Shown here one piece after another: positions 39,375-50,372 of a stretch of DNA of 64,000 nucleotides. Origin of the DNA: Nocardia elegans NBRC 108235 (lineage in GTDB: Bacteria; Actinomycetota; Actinomycetes; Mycobacteriales; Mycobacteriaceae); contig NZ_BDBF01000007.1 in NCBI RefSeq assembly GCF_001612845.1, positions 124,001-188,000 of the forward strand, in the 5' to 3' direction. The translations under genes and the position numbers were made by a program. Under the pieces are notes generated by a model. The model worked only from the letters and a program-made list of their open reading frames with translations. It searched no databases and was not told the origin of the DNA. How positions within the stretch are numbered: the first letter of the stretch is position 1; every line of letters starts with the position of its first letter.

Positions 39375-40298
39375 ATGCGCCTGGTGTTCGCGGGGACTCC
39401 CGAACCGGCCGTTCCGTCCCTGCGGCGGCTCATCGAATCCGAGCGCCACGAGGTGGTGGCGGTGGTGACGAGGCCGGATGCGGTGGCCGGGCGCGGTCGC
39501 AAGGTCACGCGCTCGCCGATCGGGCGGCTGGCCGACGAATACGGTATTCCGGTGCTGACCCCGCGCAAACCCTCGGAGCCGGAATTCGTTGCGGCACTGA
39601 CGGATCTGTCGCCCGACTGCTGTCCGGTGGTCGCGTACGGCGCGTTGCTGCCTCGGGTGGTGCTCGACATCCCGCGGCACGGCTGGGTCAATCTGCACTT
39701 CTCGCTGCTGCCCGCGTGGCGTGGGGCGGCGCCGGTGCAGGCAGCGGTCCTGGCCGGCGACGAAATCACCGGCGCCTCGACCTTCCGTATCGAGGAGGGC
39801 TTGGACACGGGGCCGGTCTACGGCGTGGTCACCGAACGCATCGGCATCACCGATACCGCCGGATCCCTGTTGGAGCGGCTGTCGATCTCCGGTGCGCAGC
39901 TGCTCGAATCCACCCTCGACGGCATCGAGGACGGCACCGTACAGGCCGTGCCGCAATCCGGTGAGGGCATTTCCTATGCGCCCAAGGTAGAGGCCGACGA
40001 AGGCCACATCCGCTGGGATCAACCGGCGCTGGCGGTCGGCCGCCGGATTCGCGCCGTCACTCCGGCGCCGGGCGCGTGGACCCAGATCGACGGTAAGCGA
40101 CTGAAACTCGGGCCGGTCGAACTGGTCGAGGACCAGCTGCCCGAGCGGGTGATCGAGGTGCGCAAATCCGGTGTCTACATCGGCACCGCCACCACGGCCG
40201 TGCGCTTGGATCAGGTGCAACCCCAGGGCAAGCGGATGATGCCGGCCCTGGACTGGGCCCGCGGCGCCCGCCTGCAGCCCGGCGCGGTGGTCGAGTGA
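39375..40298 (+). CDS. fmt: Methionyl-tRNA formyltransferase
   Basis: Protein of 307 aa, ATG directly after the def stop. It formylates initiator Met-tRNA. The N-terminal fold has [34 protein letters not shown] and the signature [19 protein letters not shown] with catalytic Asn and His; the Asp of the triad falls in GLDTGPVY. The C-terminal OB part, with [19 protein letters not shown], binds tRNA. Its stop overlaps the rsmB GTG by 4 nt. Confidence 0.95.
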   Translation: MRLVFAGTPEPAVPSLRRLIESERHEVVAVVTRPDAVAGRGRKVTRSPIGRLADEYGIPVLTPRKPSEPEFVAALTDLSPDCCPVVAYGALLPRVVLDIPRHGWVNLHFSLLPAWRGAAPVQAAVLAGDEITGASTFRIEEGLDTGPVYGVVTERIGITDTAGSLLERLSISGAQLLESTLDGIEDGTVQAVPQSGEGISYAPKVEADEGHIRWDQPALAVGRRIRAVTPAPGAWTQIDGKRLKLGPVELVEDQLPERVIEVRKSGVYIGTATTAVRLDQVQPQGKRMMPALDWARGARLQPGAVVE

Positions 40299-42058
40299 CC
40301 GGCCCACGTCGAGGAGGCGAACGACCCGACCGCGACGGCCGGACGGCCGACGATGCGCGCCGAGGAAAAGACCGGGCGGACAACGGCTCTCGGCAGCACG
40401 GCGACGCGGGGAGAAGTTCGGGCAGCCGTGGCGGTGACGCCACGCGGGGTCGTCGGGGCGAGGGGCGCGATTCGTCGGAGGACCGCGGCCGCCGCTCCGG
40501 CGCGAGTGGTGATCGCGGTGCCGGGCGCGCCGACGCCGGATCCGGACGAGCCCACGGTGCCGCCCCCGGAAGGGCCGGCGCTGATGCGTCGAAACGGGCC
40601 TCCGAGAATAGATCGGCAAGGAAATCCGCTGCGGGGCAGCAGAAGTCGTCGCGACGCGAGGCCGGCTCCGGTTCCGGGCGGCGGACCGGTGGCTCCGCAG
40701 CCCGGACCCAGGGACGCCGTGGTGTGGTGGGTGACGCTCCCAGGCTCGTCGCCCGGGATGTGCTCCGGGCGGTTCGCGAGCGCGACGCCTACGCGAATCT
40801 CGTGCTGCCCGTCCTGCTGCGGGAATACGGATTGTCCGGGCGCGATGCGGCTTTCGCGACCGAGCTCGCCTACGGCTCCTGCCGGGCGATGGGGGTCCTC
40901 GACGCCGTGATCGCCGACTGCGCGGGACGTCCCATCACCGAGATCGACGGCCCGCTGCTCGACGTCCTGCGCTTGGGCGTCTATCAACTGCTGCGGACCC
41001 GAGTGGGATCCCACGCCGCGGTGGATACGTCGGTCGATCTGGTGCGCACCGAATCCGGCAGCGGCAAAGCCGGTTTCGTGAACGCGGTGCTGCGCCGGGC
41101 CGCGGCCCGCACACCGGAGCAGTGGGTCGAGGATCTGGCGCCCGCGGATCCGATCGGCCGCATGGCATTCGAATTCGGGCATCCGGTCTGGATCGCGCAG
41201 GCCTTCGCCGATGCGCTCGGTGCGCGGGCGGGGGAGCTGCGCGATCTGCTCGCCGCCGACGACCAGCGGCCGATCGTGCACCTGGTGGCGCGGCCCGGCG
41301 ATATCACCGCCGAGGAATTGGCCCTGGTCAGTGCCGGTGAGGAGGGGCGTTGGTCGCCGTATGCGGTGTACCTGGACAGTGGCGATCCGGGGCAGCTGGA
41401 AGCGGTGCGTGAGGGAATGGCCGCGGTGCAGGACGAGGGCAGCCAGCTCGTCGCGTTGTCGCTGACCCGGGCGCCGCTGCTGGGCGAGGACGGCGGGCGC
41501 TGGCTCGATCTGTGCGCCGGCCCGGGCGGTAAGACCGCGCTGCTCGGCGCCCTGGCCGATATCGATCGGTATCGGGTGGATGCCGTCGAACCCGCCGAAC
41601 ACCGAGCCGATCTGGTGCGCAAGGCGACTCGCGGCCTCCCGGTCACCGTCCATGTGGTCGACGGCCGCGACTCCGGGCTGGAACCCGGCTACGACCGCAT
41701 CCTGGTCGACGCACCGTGCACCGGTCTGGGCGCGCTGCGCAGGCGACCGGAGGCGAGGTGGCGGCGCACCCCGGCCGATGTGCGCGACCTGACCACCTTG
41801 CAGAGCCAATTGCTCACCGCCGCATGGGATCTGCTGCGCCCGGGCGGTGTGGTGGTGTATTCCACTTGTTCCCCGCACCTGCCCGAAACCGTCTCGGTCG
41901 TCTCCGATTTCGTCCGCCGCTCGAACGCCGAACAACTCGACACCCGAACGCTGCTGCCGGGCGTCACCGATATCGGCGACGGTCCCGCCGCCCAGCTCTG
42001 GCCGCACCGCCACGGCACCGACGCCATGTTCATGGCCGCGCTGCGCAAACCGCTCTGA
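40295..42058 (+). CDS. rsmB: 16S rRNA m5C967 methyltransferase RsmB with a long N-terminal extension
   Basis: Protein of 587 aa from GTG 40295 at the fmt stop (GTGA). It methylates C967 of 16S rRNA with SAM. Residues 1-145 are a highly charged, low-complexity extension with RG/SG repeats, which the standard 450-aa enzyme lacks. Then comes the NusB-like RNA-binding domain ([20 protein letters not shown]) and the methyltransferase, with the SAM loop [13 protein letters not shown], the catalytic Cys in [19 protein letters not shown], and the second Cys in [11 protein letters not shown]. The 4-nt overlap supports the GTG start, hence that the extension is translated. Confidence 0.9.
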   Translation: MTGPRRGGERPDRDGRTADDARRGKDRADNGSRQHGDAGRSSGSRGGDATRGRRGEGRDSSEDRGRRSGASGDRGAGRADAGSGRAHGAAPGRAGADASKRASENRSARKSAAGQQKSSRREAGSGSGRRTGGSAARTQGRRGVVGDAPRLVARDVLRAVRERDAYANLVLPVLLREYGLSGRDAAFATELAYGSCRAMGVLDAVIADCAGRPITEIDGPLLDVLRLGVYQLLRTRVGSHAAVDTSVDLVRTESGSGKAGFVNAVLRRAAARTPEQWVEDLAPADPIGRMAFEFGHPVWIAQAFADALGARAGELRDLLAADDQRPIVHLVARPGDITAEELALVSAGEEGRWSPYAVYLDSGDPGQLEAVREGMAAVQDEGSQLVALSLTRAPLLGEDGGRWLDLCAGPGGKTALLGALADIDRYRVDAVEPAEHRADLVRKATRGLPVTVHVVDGRDSGLEPGYDRILVDAPCTGLGALRRRPEARWRRTPADVRDLTTLQSQLLTAAWDLLRPGGVVVYSTCSPHLPETVSVVSDFVRRSNAEQLDTRTLLPGVTDIGDGPAAQLWPHRHGTDAMFMAALRKPL

Positions 42059-42071
42059 CACCGCGGGCCGC

Positions 42072-43277
42072 TCAGCCCGCGAGAACCGCACCGGCGAGGG
42101 CGACGCCGGCCACCCAGACGGTCGACAGGAGCGCCAGGATCAGCGGGCGCGGCCCGACTCGGCGCAGGGCGGCCAGGCGTACGCCCGCGCCGAGGGCGAA
42201 CATGGCGGCGGTGAGCAGAGCGGTCTGAAGCAGTTTGGCCGTGGCGAGTGCCGATTCCGGCAGGAGCCCGGTGGTGCGCAGTGCGGCGCAGGCCAGGAAG
42301 GCCACGACGAACAGTGGAATCAGGGGCGGCCTGCGGGTGCCGGGCGCGGCGTCCTCGCGCCGCCGGACCTGCCAGCCGATGACCGCCAGTACCGGTGCCA
42401 GCAATACCACGCGCGCGAGTTTCACCACGACCGCGACGGTCAGTGCGGCACCGCCGATGGCGCCTCCGGTCGCGACGACCTGTGCCACCTCGTGCACGGC
42501 ACCTCCGGCCCAGATCCCGGCGGTGCGATCGTCGAGCCCCAGCACGCTCGCCAGCAGGGGCAGCGCGCCGATCATGATCGTGCCGAAAACGACCACGAGG
42601 GCGATCGCGGTGAGCACTTCCTCGTCCTCGGCGTCGACCACGCCGTCCACCGCCGCCGCGGCGGCCGCACCGCAGATGGAGAATCCGCACGCGATCAGCA
42701 GTCGCTGCGTCCAGCTCAGCCCCAGTAGCCGGCCCATGAACATCGTGCCGCCGATTCCGAGGGCGACGATCGCGACGACCACCGCGATCACCGCGGGCCC
42801 GAGCCCGAGGATGTCGGCGAATGTCAGCTGCAGACCGAGCAGCGCGACGCCGATACGCAGCAACCGCTTCGCCGAGAACTGCAACCCCGGCTGCACCCGC
42901 TGCGGCAAGGGGACGCAATTGGCGAGGACCGCCCCGACCACGATGGCGAGCAGTAGCGGACTGACCGTCGGCGTGAACTGGGCGATGCCCAGCACGAGAG
43001 CTGTGATCGCGACGGTCAGGGCCAATCCGGGGACGATGCCGGCCCCGGCTGGCGCACCCGACCGCTGGGCTCGCCCCGCGAATCCGGTCGGTCCGAGCCG
43101 CGCTCGCCGGCGGCGTCGTGGCGTGCGGGCCGAGGTCTGCGTGCCGGAGGATTCGATACCGCGCTGCGGACCGGCCGCGCGGTCGGTATCGCCGGTTCGG
43201 TCCGGCGCGCCGGGCCCGGTGCTACCAGGCGCTTCGTCGGCGGACCCGGCCGCTCGCGAGGAGTCCAGACTTGTCAT
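42072..43277 (-). CDS. YeiH/UPF0324 family putative sulfate exporter
   Basis: Protein of 401 aa with a 75-residue hydrophilic, Arg-rich cytoplasmic start and then about ten membrane segments. Family motifs are RLLRIGVALLGLQLTFADI, SICGAAAAAA, and GIWAGGAVHEVAQVVATGG. These proteins are called putative sulfate exporters; experimental proof for most members is lacking. It is divergent from a LysR regulator, the same arrangement as yeiH-yeiE in E. coli, and the operator in the spacer supports control by it. Confidence 0.85.
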   Translation of the reverse strand: MTSLDSSRAAGSADEAPGSTGPGAPDRTGDTDRAAGPQRGIESSGTQTSARTPRRRRRARLGPTGFAGRAQRSGAPAGAGIVPGLALTVAITALVLGIAQFTPTVSPLLLAIVVGAVLANCVPLPQRVQPGLQFSAKRLLRIGVALLGLQLTFADILGLGPAVIAVVVAIVALGIGGTMFMGRLLGLSWTQRLLIACGFSICGAAAAAAVDGVVDAEDEEVLTAIALVVVFGTIMIGALPLLASVLGLDDRTAGIWAGGAVHEVAQVVATGGAIGGAALTVAVVVKLARVVLLAPVLAVIGWQVRRREDAAPGTRRPPLIPLFVVAFLACAALRTTGLLPESALATAKLLQTALLTAAMFALGAGVRLAALRRVGPRPLILALLSTVWVAGVALAGAVLAG

Positions 43278-43335
43278 GACGACAACGGTCTCGCGAATCG
43301 GTGGGGTCCGGTAGCGGCCGAAAAGGCATCGGACT

Positions 43336-43352
43336 CATATCGCGGTGATATG
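43336..43352. promoter_or_regulatory. LysR-type operator between YeiH gene and lysR
   Basis: CATATC-N5-GATATG is a perfect interrupted palindrome, 29 nt upstream of the LysR start and 59 nt from the transporter start. LysR proteins commonly bind T-N11-A sites of this shape. A further GCATATG follows at 43367. Confidence 0.6.
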
Positions 43353-43380
43353 GGCTGTGCCAGATGCATATGATTACGGT

Positions 43381-44310
43381 ATGGCCGATATCCGCCCCGA
43401 CCTGGCTTTCCTGGAGCTGCTGGTCGCCATCGACGACCACGGCAGTCTCGGCGCCGCCGCACGCTCGATCGGCATGGCACAGCCGAACGCCAGCCGCGCG
43501 GTACGGCAGTGGGAGCATCGGCTGGGCCTCGCCCTGCTGCGGCGCTCACCGCGCGGCTCCACGCTCACTCCGGCGGGGACCGTCGTCGTGCACTGGGCGC
43601 GCGAGGTGCTGGCGGATGTGGACCGGCTACTCGATGCCGCCGCCGCGCTGCGCACCGATCAGGAGGCCGAACTCACCGTCGCTGCCAGCATGACGGTCGC
43701 GGAATGTCTGCTGCCGGGGTGGCTCGGCGCGTTCCGCCGCGGCCATCCGGATGTGAAAGTCCATCTTCAGGTGCATAATTCGCGTCAAGTGTGCGATCGG
43801 CTGGTGGCGGGGGAATGCGATCTGGGATTCGTCGAATCGCCGGCCGTGCCCGAGGGATTGCCGCATGTGACCGTGGCGCACGATCGCCTGCTCGTCGTGG
43901 TCGATCCCGGGCATCCGTGGGCGCGGCGCCGCACCCCACTCACCGTCGCCGAACTGGCCGCGACACCGCTGGTGGTACGTGAACCCGGTTCCGGCACCCG
44001 CAGCACGCTCGATGTCGCATTGGCCGAATATCCGCGTGCCGAACCGCTTCTGGAGCTCGGCAGCGCCGCGGCCATCCGCACCAGCGTGCTCGGCGGTGTG
44101 GGGCCCGCGGTCCTCAGCACCCTCGCGGTCGGCGATCAGCTCGAGCGCGGCGAACTGCGCGCGGTCGCCGTCGAGGGCCTGGACCTGCGGCGCACCCTGC
44201 GCGCGGTGTGGCGTCCACCGCGCAAACTCGGCGGGCCGGCCGGGCAACTGGTGTCGGCCATCGTGCATGCCCAGCGCGCCACGACACCGCGAACGTCCGC
44301 TCCGGCGTAA
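43381..44310 (+). CDS. LysR-family transcriptional regulator
   Basis: Protein of 309 aa from ATG 43381 (MADIRPDLAFLEL); GTG and ATG codons up to 43345 would intrude into the operator. The HTH is GSLGAAARSIGMAQPNASRA with VRQWEHRLGLALLRRSPRG, typical of LysR. The periplasmic-binding-like effector domain runs from about 90 to 295. Effector is unknown; the neighbouring YeiH-type transporter suggests a sulfur compound or lysine, both inferred. It converges with sigF, 9 nt away. Confidence 0.9.
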   Translation: MADIRPDLAFLELLVAIDDHGSLGAAARSIGMAQPNASRAVRQWEHRLGLALLRRSPRGSTLTPAGTVVVHWAREVLADVDRLLDAAAALRTDQEAELTVAASMTVAECLLPGWLGAFRRGHPDVKVHLQVHNSRQVCDRLVAGECDLGFVESPAVPEGLPHVTVAHDRLLVVVDPGHPWARRRTPLTVAELAATPLVVREPGSGTRSTLDVALAEYPRAEPLLELGSAAAIRTSVLGGVGPAVLSTLAVGDQLERGELRAVAVEGLDLRRTLRAVWRPPRKLGGPAGQLVSAIVHAQRATTPRTSAPA

Positions 44311-44319
44311 CCGCCGGCC

Positions 44320-45246
44320 TCACTCGCGGGCGCTCTGCTCCCGCAGCCGCGCAAGCGTTTTCGCGAGAATCCGGGATACGTGCATCTGCGATATCCCCAT
44401 CCGCTGCGCGATCTGGGTCTGCGTCATCGATTCGAAGAACCGCATGGTGAGAATGCGGCGTTCGCGTTCAGGCAGGCCCGCGAGCAGCGGCCGGATCGCC
44501 ACGTATTCCTCGACCCGGTCGAACTGCGACTCCTCTTCGCCGAGAGTGTCCAGCAGCGAGGCCTCGGTATCGCGGCCCACCGATACCGCGTCGATGGAAC
44601 TGGGCTGATACGCGTTGCCCGCGATGACGGCCTGGGTCACCTCGTCGGGATGGATGTCGAGTTCGGCGGCGATCTCCTTGGCGGTCGGAGAGCGGCCCAG
44701 CGACTGCGAAAGCGAATCGATCGCCGAGCCGATGCGCAGATGGGTCTCCTTGACCCGCCGCGGCACCCGCATCGCCCAGGTGTTGTCGCGGAAGTAGCGC
44801 CGCACCTCGCCCATGATGGTGGGCACCGCGAAGGACAGGAAGTTCGAGCCCCGCGAGACGTCGAACCGATCGACCGCGTGGACCAGCCCGACGCGGGCCA
44901 CCTGCGTCAGATCGTCGAACGGCTCGCCGCGACCGCTGAATTTGCGGGCGATGTGGTCCGCCAACGGAATACAGCGATTGATCAACTCGTCGCGCAATTC
45001 GGCGCGGCGGTCCTCACCGGCCTCCGACAGCGCCTGGAACAGCAGGTTCACATCGTCGTAGCCGGAGACCGAACCGGTGACCTCGGCGACCTCGTCGCCG
45101 TCTTCGTCGTCGTCCGGGGTGTTCTCGCTGTTGTGCGCGCGGCCGTCGCCGTCCTCGGCGCCGGTGTCGTCAGGGGATCCGCTCGCGGCCGTACCCGCGG
45201 TGTCCTCGGCGTCGTCGGCCTCGAACACGCTGTCGTGCTCGGCCAC
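44320..45246 (-). CDS. sigF: Stress-response sigma factor, SigF/SigB type
   Basis: Protein of 308 aa, GTG 45246, sharing one base with the rsbW stop. The sigma core has region 2 with [18 protein letters not shown] and [18 protein letters not shown], region 3 ([20 protein letters not shown]) and region 4 [20 protein letters not shown]. It belongs to the SigB/SigF/SigG group. About 75 acidic residues precede the core, longer than in typical Sig[13 protein letters not shown] illustrates their composition. With the anti-sigma gene just upstream, it is the usfX-sigF arrangement of mycobacteria. Confidence 0.92.
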   Translation of the reverse strand: MAEHDSVFEADDAEDTAGTAASGSPDDTGAEDGDGRAHNSENTPDDDEDGDEVAEVTGSVSGYDDVNLLFQALSEAGEDRRAELRDELINRCIPLADHIARKFSGRGEPFDDLTQVARVGLVHAVDRFDVSRGSNFLSFAVPTIMGEVRRYFRDNTWAMRVPRRVKETHLRIGSAIDSLSQSLGRSPTAKEIAAELDIHPDEVTQAVIAGNAYQPSSIDAVSVGRDTEASLLDTLGEEESQFDRVEEYVAIRPLLAGLPERERRILTMRFFESMTQTQIAQRMGISQMHVSRILAKTLARLREQSARE

Positions 45247-45659
45247 TACGCCTTCCCCCGGACCCGGCGAAATTCCACCACCGTCGGGTATCCGGAAATC
45301 GCCGAATCGAAGGGTTCCTGCGCGACCTCGATCCCATCGGTGAGGGTCCGCAGCACATGCCAGCCGAAGCTGCGCTGGTCGGGCAGTTTCGAGGTGGCCG
45401 CGATTCCGGCCACCCGGACGAGAAGATCGGTGTCGCCGACGGTGAAGCGGCACTGCAGGGTGCTGCCGGGGACGGCGAGTTCGATCAGCGTCGAGCACGC
45501 CTCGTCGACGGCCAGCCGGATGTCGGCGACCTCGTCGAGTGTGAAATCGCTGAGCAGGACCAGTGTTTCGGCCAATCCGCGCACGATGGGCAGTTGCGAC
45601 ACCGTGGCCGCTACTCCGATTTCGACGGGTGTGCTGCGCAGTCCCTCTTCAGCCGACAT
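45246..45659 (-). CDS. rsbW: Anti-sigma factor, RsbW/UsfX-type GHKL kinase fold
   Basis: Protein of 137 aa from ATG 45659 ([10 protein letters not shown]); the frame is open to 45743. The GHKL core includes [20 protein letters not shown] (the N-box region, where the usual Asn is not obvious) and [18 protein letters not shown] for the ATP lid and glycine region. It is expected to bind SigF and hold it inactive until an anti-anti-sigma protein releases it; no antagonist is encoded nearby. It is directly upstream of sigF and shares a base with it. Confidence 0.85.
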   Translation of the reverse strand: MSAEEGLRSTPVEIGVAATVSQLPIVRGLAETLVLLSDFTLDEVADIRLAVDEACSTLIELAVPGSTLQCRFTVGDTDLLVRVAGIAATSKLPDQRSFGWHVLRTLTDGIEVAQEPFDSAISGYPTVVEFRRVRGKA

Positions 45660-45752
45660 GTTGATCACCCTACGAAGGCTACCCAACTTCGCGTCGCGCA
45701 ATCGTCGACAGTGCCGAAAACCGGTGTGATCGACCCAGTACACTCACGCGCT

Positions 45753-46457
45753 GTGTCCACCTCGAATTCCCACTTTCACCGGCCGTCGCCGATGATCGCA
45801 CCGTCCATCCTGTCCGCTGATTTCGCTCGTCTGGCGGAGGAGGTACGCGCCGTCGAGGGAGCGGACTGGCTGCACGTCGATGTGATGGACAACCACTTCG
45901 TACCGAACCTGACCCTGGGTCTGCCCGTAGTGCAGAGTCTGCTGAAGACCACCGACATCCCGCTGGACTGCCATCTGATGATCGAGGATCCGGCCCGCTG
46001 GGCGCCCCCGTACGCGGAGGCCGGTGCCTACAACGTCACCTTCCACGCCGAGGCGACCGACGACCCGGTCGCGGTGGCCCGCGATATCCACGCCGCCGGC
46101 GCGAAGGCCGGATTGTCGGTGAAACCGAATACACCCATCGAGCCGTATCTGGAAATTCTTCGCGACTTCGACACCCTGCTGGTGATGAGCGTCGAGCCCG
46201 GATTCGGCGGGCAGTCGTTCATTCCGCACGTGCTGGAGAAGGCGCGCGCGGTTCGCCGGCTCGTCGACAGCGGCGAATTGCGTCTGGTCGTCGAAATCGA
46301 CGGCGGCATCAATATGGACACCATCGAAGCCGCCGCCGAGGCCGGGGTGGACTGCTTCGTCGCCGGTTCCGCGGTCTACGGCACGGACGATCCGGCCGCG
46401 ACCGTGGAAGCCTTGCGCGAGAAGGTCATCGCGACGGAGCAGGCGGCACGGCGCTGA
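45753..46457 (+). CDS. rpe: Ribulose-phosphate 3-epimerase
   Basis: Protein of 234 aa from GTG 45753. It interconverts ribulose 5-phosphate and xylulose 5-phosphate. The TIM barrel opens with [17 protein letters not shown], then [17 protein letters not shown] with the catalytic Asp and metal ligand, [23 protein letters not shown], and the phosphate-binding [13 protein letters not shown] with GSAVYG. In mycobacteria ribD (ribG) follows rpe; here its 3' end overlaps an antisense gene by 32 nt. Confidence 0.96.
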   Translation: MSTSNSHFHRPSPMIAPSILSADFARLAEEVRAVEGADWLHVDVMDNHFVPNLTLGLPVVQSLLKTTDIPLDCHLMIEDPARWAPPYAEAGAYNVTFHAEATDDPVAVARDIHAAGAKAGLSVKPNTPIEPYLEILRDFDTLLVMSVEPGFGGQSFIPHVLEKARAVRRLVDSGELRLVVEIDGGINMDTIEAAAEAGVDCFVAGSAVYGTDDPAATVEALREKVIATEQAARR

Positions 46458-46896
46458 GCCGCGCGGCCTCCACGACCGCGGCCATGGGGACCACCGCGTC
46501 GAGATGGTCGGGCGTCTGCACCCAGATCCGATAGCCGGTCCGTTCGTCCTCGGCCGAGGGCAACACCACGTGACTGCCCGCGCACGCGACGGTCGTGTAC
46601 AGCCGGAACAGTTCGGCCGCAACGGATGTGCTGACGCCGGCGGAGCACGACGGGCCGGTGATGAAGGTCCAGCGCCGCGCGCGCGGATGGTGAACCACGG
46701 GAGTGACGAGTCCGGACTGGGTGAGCTGGCGCAAGACCCGCTCACCCAGATCGGCCGGCATGGTGACCGCACCGAATTGCTGCCCGACTTCGAGAACGAT
46801 GTGCCGGGCCGCGTCGTCCACCGTCGCGGGGAGATGAAAAATGCGGCGATACCGCTCGCAACGATCCGTGAGAGACGTATCGATCACTGTGGTCAC
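46426..46896 (-). CDS. Unknown 156-aa protein downstream of rpe
   Basis: GTG 46896 opens [20 protein letters not shown]. No membrane segment or signal is seen. Later blocks are [14 protein letters not shown] and [17 protein letters not shown]. The layout (WTF-x-TGP, then a VVLPSxxDExTGYR segment) seems to resemble small actinobacterial proteins sometimes named for a primase/polymerase-like fold, but I cannot verify this. Codon use matches its neighbours. The C-terminus overlaps rpe by 32 nt on the other strand. It stands where ribD would be expected. Confidence 0.6.
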   Translation of the reverse strand: MTTVIDTSLTDRCERYRRIFHLPATVDDAARHIVLEVGQQFGAVTMPADLGERVLRQLTQSGLVTPVVHHPRARRWTFITGPSCSAGVSTSVAAELFRLYTTVACAGSHVVLPSAEDERTGYRIWVQTPDHLDAVVPMAAVVEAARLSAVPPAPSR

Positions 46897-47402
46897 GCCA
46901 CACCCCCATGAGGTTGTTGTCCCGAACTGTCGGCATCGAATGAACTGTTGGAATCAACTGCATAACAATATTGCTACCGAATTCGCCCTGGTGCAAGCGC
47001 CGGGGTTGAATTCGCAGTCACGTGGGTAACAAATCGAATTCGGCCGCGATCCGGGCCGGTAGAAGCCGGATATTCGACCGGTGAAAACGTGAATTGAATT
47101 CCATTTCTCCGGAAATTGCCGACAATTCCTTTTCGGTATCCGGGGTACGGCCGAATCGCGGGGACGCCGATCGGCCCGCTCGGCGCGCCGCCGAGACGGC
47201 GTCCGGTTCAGTGCATATTTCCGGTCCGAAAGTCTCGAATGCCCAACCGCGACCGGTCGGTAGGACGGCCGGATGTGCTCTGCTACAGCGCGTCGTTACG
47301 CTGATGACACTGCGGCCCACGGGGGAATACCCCGGGCCGCCGGCACCGTTTGCGCTAGCGGACGCCCCGACGCGGTGGGCGCCGGGCTGACAGGAGATAC
47401 GG
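46897..47402. other. AT-richer intergenic region before ribE, without a supported gene
   Basis: About 500 bp separate the divergent unknown gene and ribE. The part near 46915-47120 is clearly AT-richer than its surroundings, with CAATATTG (a palindrome) and ATTTC-TCCG-GAAAT. One plus-strand frame (47094-47390) has no ribosome site or recognisable product. I see no FMN riboswitch; the ribE site is simply AGGAGAT. It may hold promoters for both genes or be the remnant of lost genes. Confidence 0.5.
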
Positions 47403-48023
47403 ATGTTCACAGGCATCGTCGAGGAGTTGGGCGAGATCGTCGCCGCCGAGCGGTCCGCGGACGCGGCCAGGCTCACCATTCGCGGCGCGACCGTCACCTC
47501 CGATGCCCGCCACGGTGACTCCATCGCGGTCAACGGCGTCTGCCTGACCGTGGTCGACGTGGTCGACGGTGACAGCTTCACCACCGATGTGATGGGTGAG
47601 ACGCTCAATCGCTCCGGCATCGGCACACTCGACATCGGCTCGAAGGTGAACCTGGAGCGCGCCGCGGCGGTGAACAGCCGACTCGGTGGCCACATCGTGC
47701 AGGGGCACGTCGACGGCACCGGGGTCATCCTGTCGCGCACACCCTCCGACAACTGGGAGGTGGTGCGAATCTCGTTGCCCGACAACCTCGCTCGCTATGT
47801 GGTGGAGAAGGGGTCGATCACCGTCGACGGCATCTCGCTGACCGTCTCGGGTCTCGGCGTGGACGACGCCGGAGAGCCCGGGCACCGCGACTGGTTCGAG
47901 GTCTCGCTGATTCCCACCACCCGCGAACTCACCACCCTCGGGTCCGCGCCCGCCGGCACCACCGTGAATCTGGAGGTCGACGTCATCGCCAAATACGTCG
48001 AGCGACTCCAGCAGCGTGGCTAG
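47403..48023 (+). CDS. ribE: Riboflavin synthase, alpha subunit
   Basis: Protein of 206 aa from ATG 47403. It dismutates two dimethylribityllumazine molecules into riboflavin. The two lumazine-binding repeats show MFTGIVEELGEI with DSIAVNGVCLTVV, and later LGGHIVQGHVDGTG with GSITVDGISLTV. The start MFTGIVEE is characteristic. Next is ribBA, 81 nt downstream. Confidence 0.96.
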   Translation: MFTGIVEELGEIVAAERSADAARLTIRGATVTSDARHGDSIAVNGVCLTVVDVVDGDSFTTDVMGETLNRSGIGTLDIGSKVNLERAAAVNSRLGGHIVQGHVDGTGVILSRTPSDNWEVVRISLPDNLARYVVEKGSITVDGISLTVSGLGVDDAGEPGHRDWFEVSLIPTTRELTTLGSAPAGTTVNLEVDVIAKYVERLQQRG

Positions 48024-48104
48024 CCGGAGCAACCGCGACGTCGTATCGGCGACCCGACCCAGTAGGCTCGAGTCGCACCTATTCCGAAGTGGAGCACAGC
48101 AGAC

Positions 48105-49863
<1,759 letters not shown>

Positions 49864-49867
49864 GCCG

Positions 49868-50368
49868 ATGCCGCCGGTCGTTCGCCTGTTCAAACGCGGT
49901 CCCCAGCCCCCGGCGGATGCGCCGCAGTGGGATCTCGAGGTGCGCCCGCGCCGGGCGGTGCGCACCGCGCGCATCGTGGCGGCGGTGATCGCGGTGTTGT
50001 TCGTCCTGGCCGGGGTGCTGTCGAGTAATTCGGCGACCGGGGTGAACTTCCGCGGGGCCGACCAGGTCGCCATCATCTGCTTCGGGTTGTTGCTGGCCGG
50101 TGCCGTGCTGCTGCTGACCCGGCCGCGCGTGCGAGTCGGGCCGCAGGGCGTGGTGGTCCGCAACATTCTGGGCGACAACGAGTTCCGCTGGGCCGATATT
50201 CGCGGCGTCGCGATTCCGGACAAGAAGGCCTGGGCGCGACTGGAATTGGCCGGCGACGAATACGTGCCGATGCTGGCGATCCGCGTCAATGACAAGGATC
50301 ACGCCGCCCGCGCGATGGACCGCTTCCGCGAACTCGGCGCGAAATACACCGCCGCACAGCAGGACTGA
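49868..50368 (+). CDS. Membrane PH-domain protein downstream of ribH
   Basis: Protein of 166 aa. Two hydrophobic segments (VAAVIAVLFVLAGVL and IICFGLLLAGAVLLLT) are followed by a bacterial PH domain, with VRVGPQGVVVRNILGDNEFRW and ADIRGVAIPDK. Same position as the M. tuberculosis membrane protein after ribH (Rv1417, from memory). Such PH proteins have no known biochemical role. It converges with ggt, 4 nt apart. Confidence 0.8.
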   Translation: MPPVVRLFKRGPQPPADAPQWDLEVRPRRAVRTARIVAAVIAVLFVLAGVLSSNSATGVNFRGADQVAIICFGLLLAGAVLLLTRPRVRVGPQGVVVRNILGDNEFRWADIRGVAIPDKKAWARLELAGDEYVPMLAIRVNDKDHAARAMDRFRELGAKYTAAQQD

Positions 50369-50372
50369 GCCG

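Noticed and set aside
47094-47390. A 98-codon plus-strand gene before ribE
   Set aside because: No ribosome site or family match; composition unlike neighbours.
47273-47402. FMN riboswitch upstream of ribE
   Set aside because: None of the conserved RFN blocks is present; the segment is only GC-rich spacer with a normal ribosome site.
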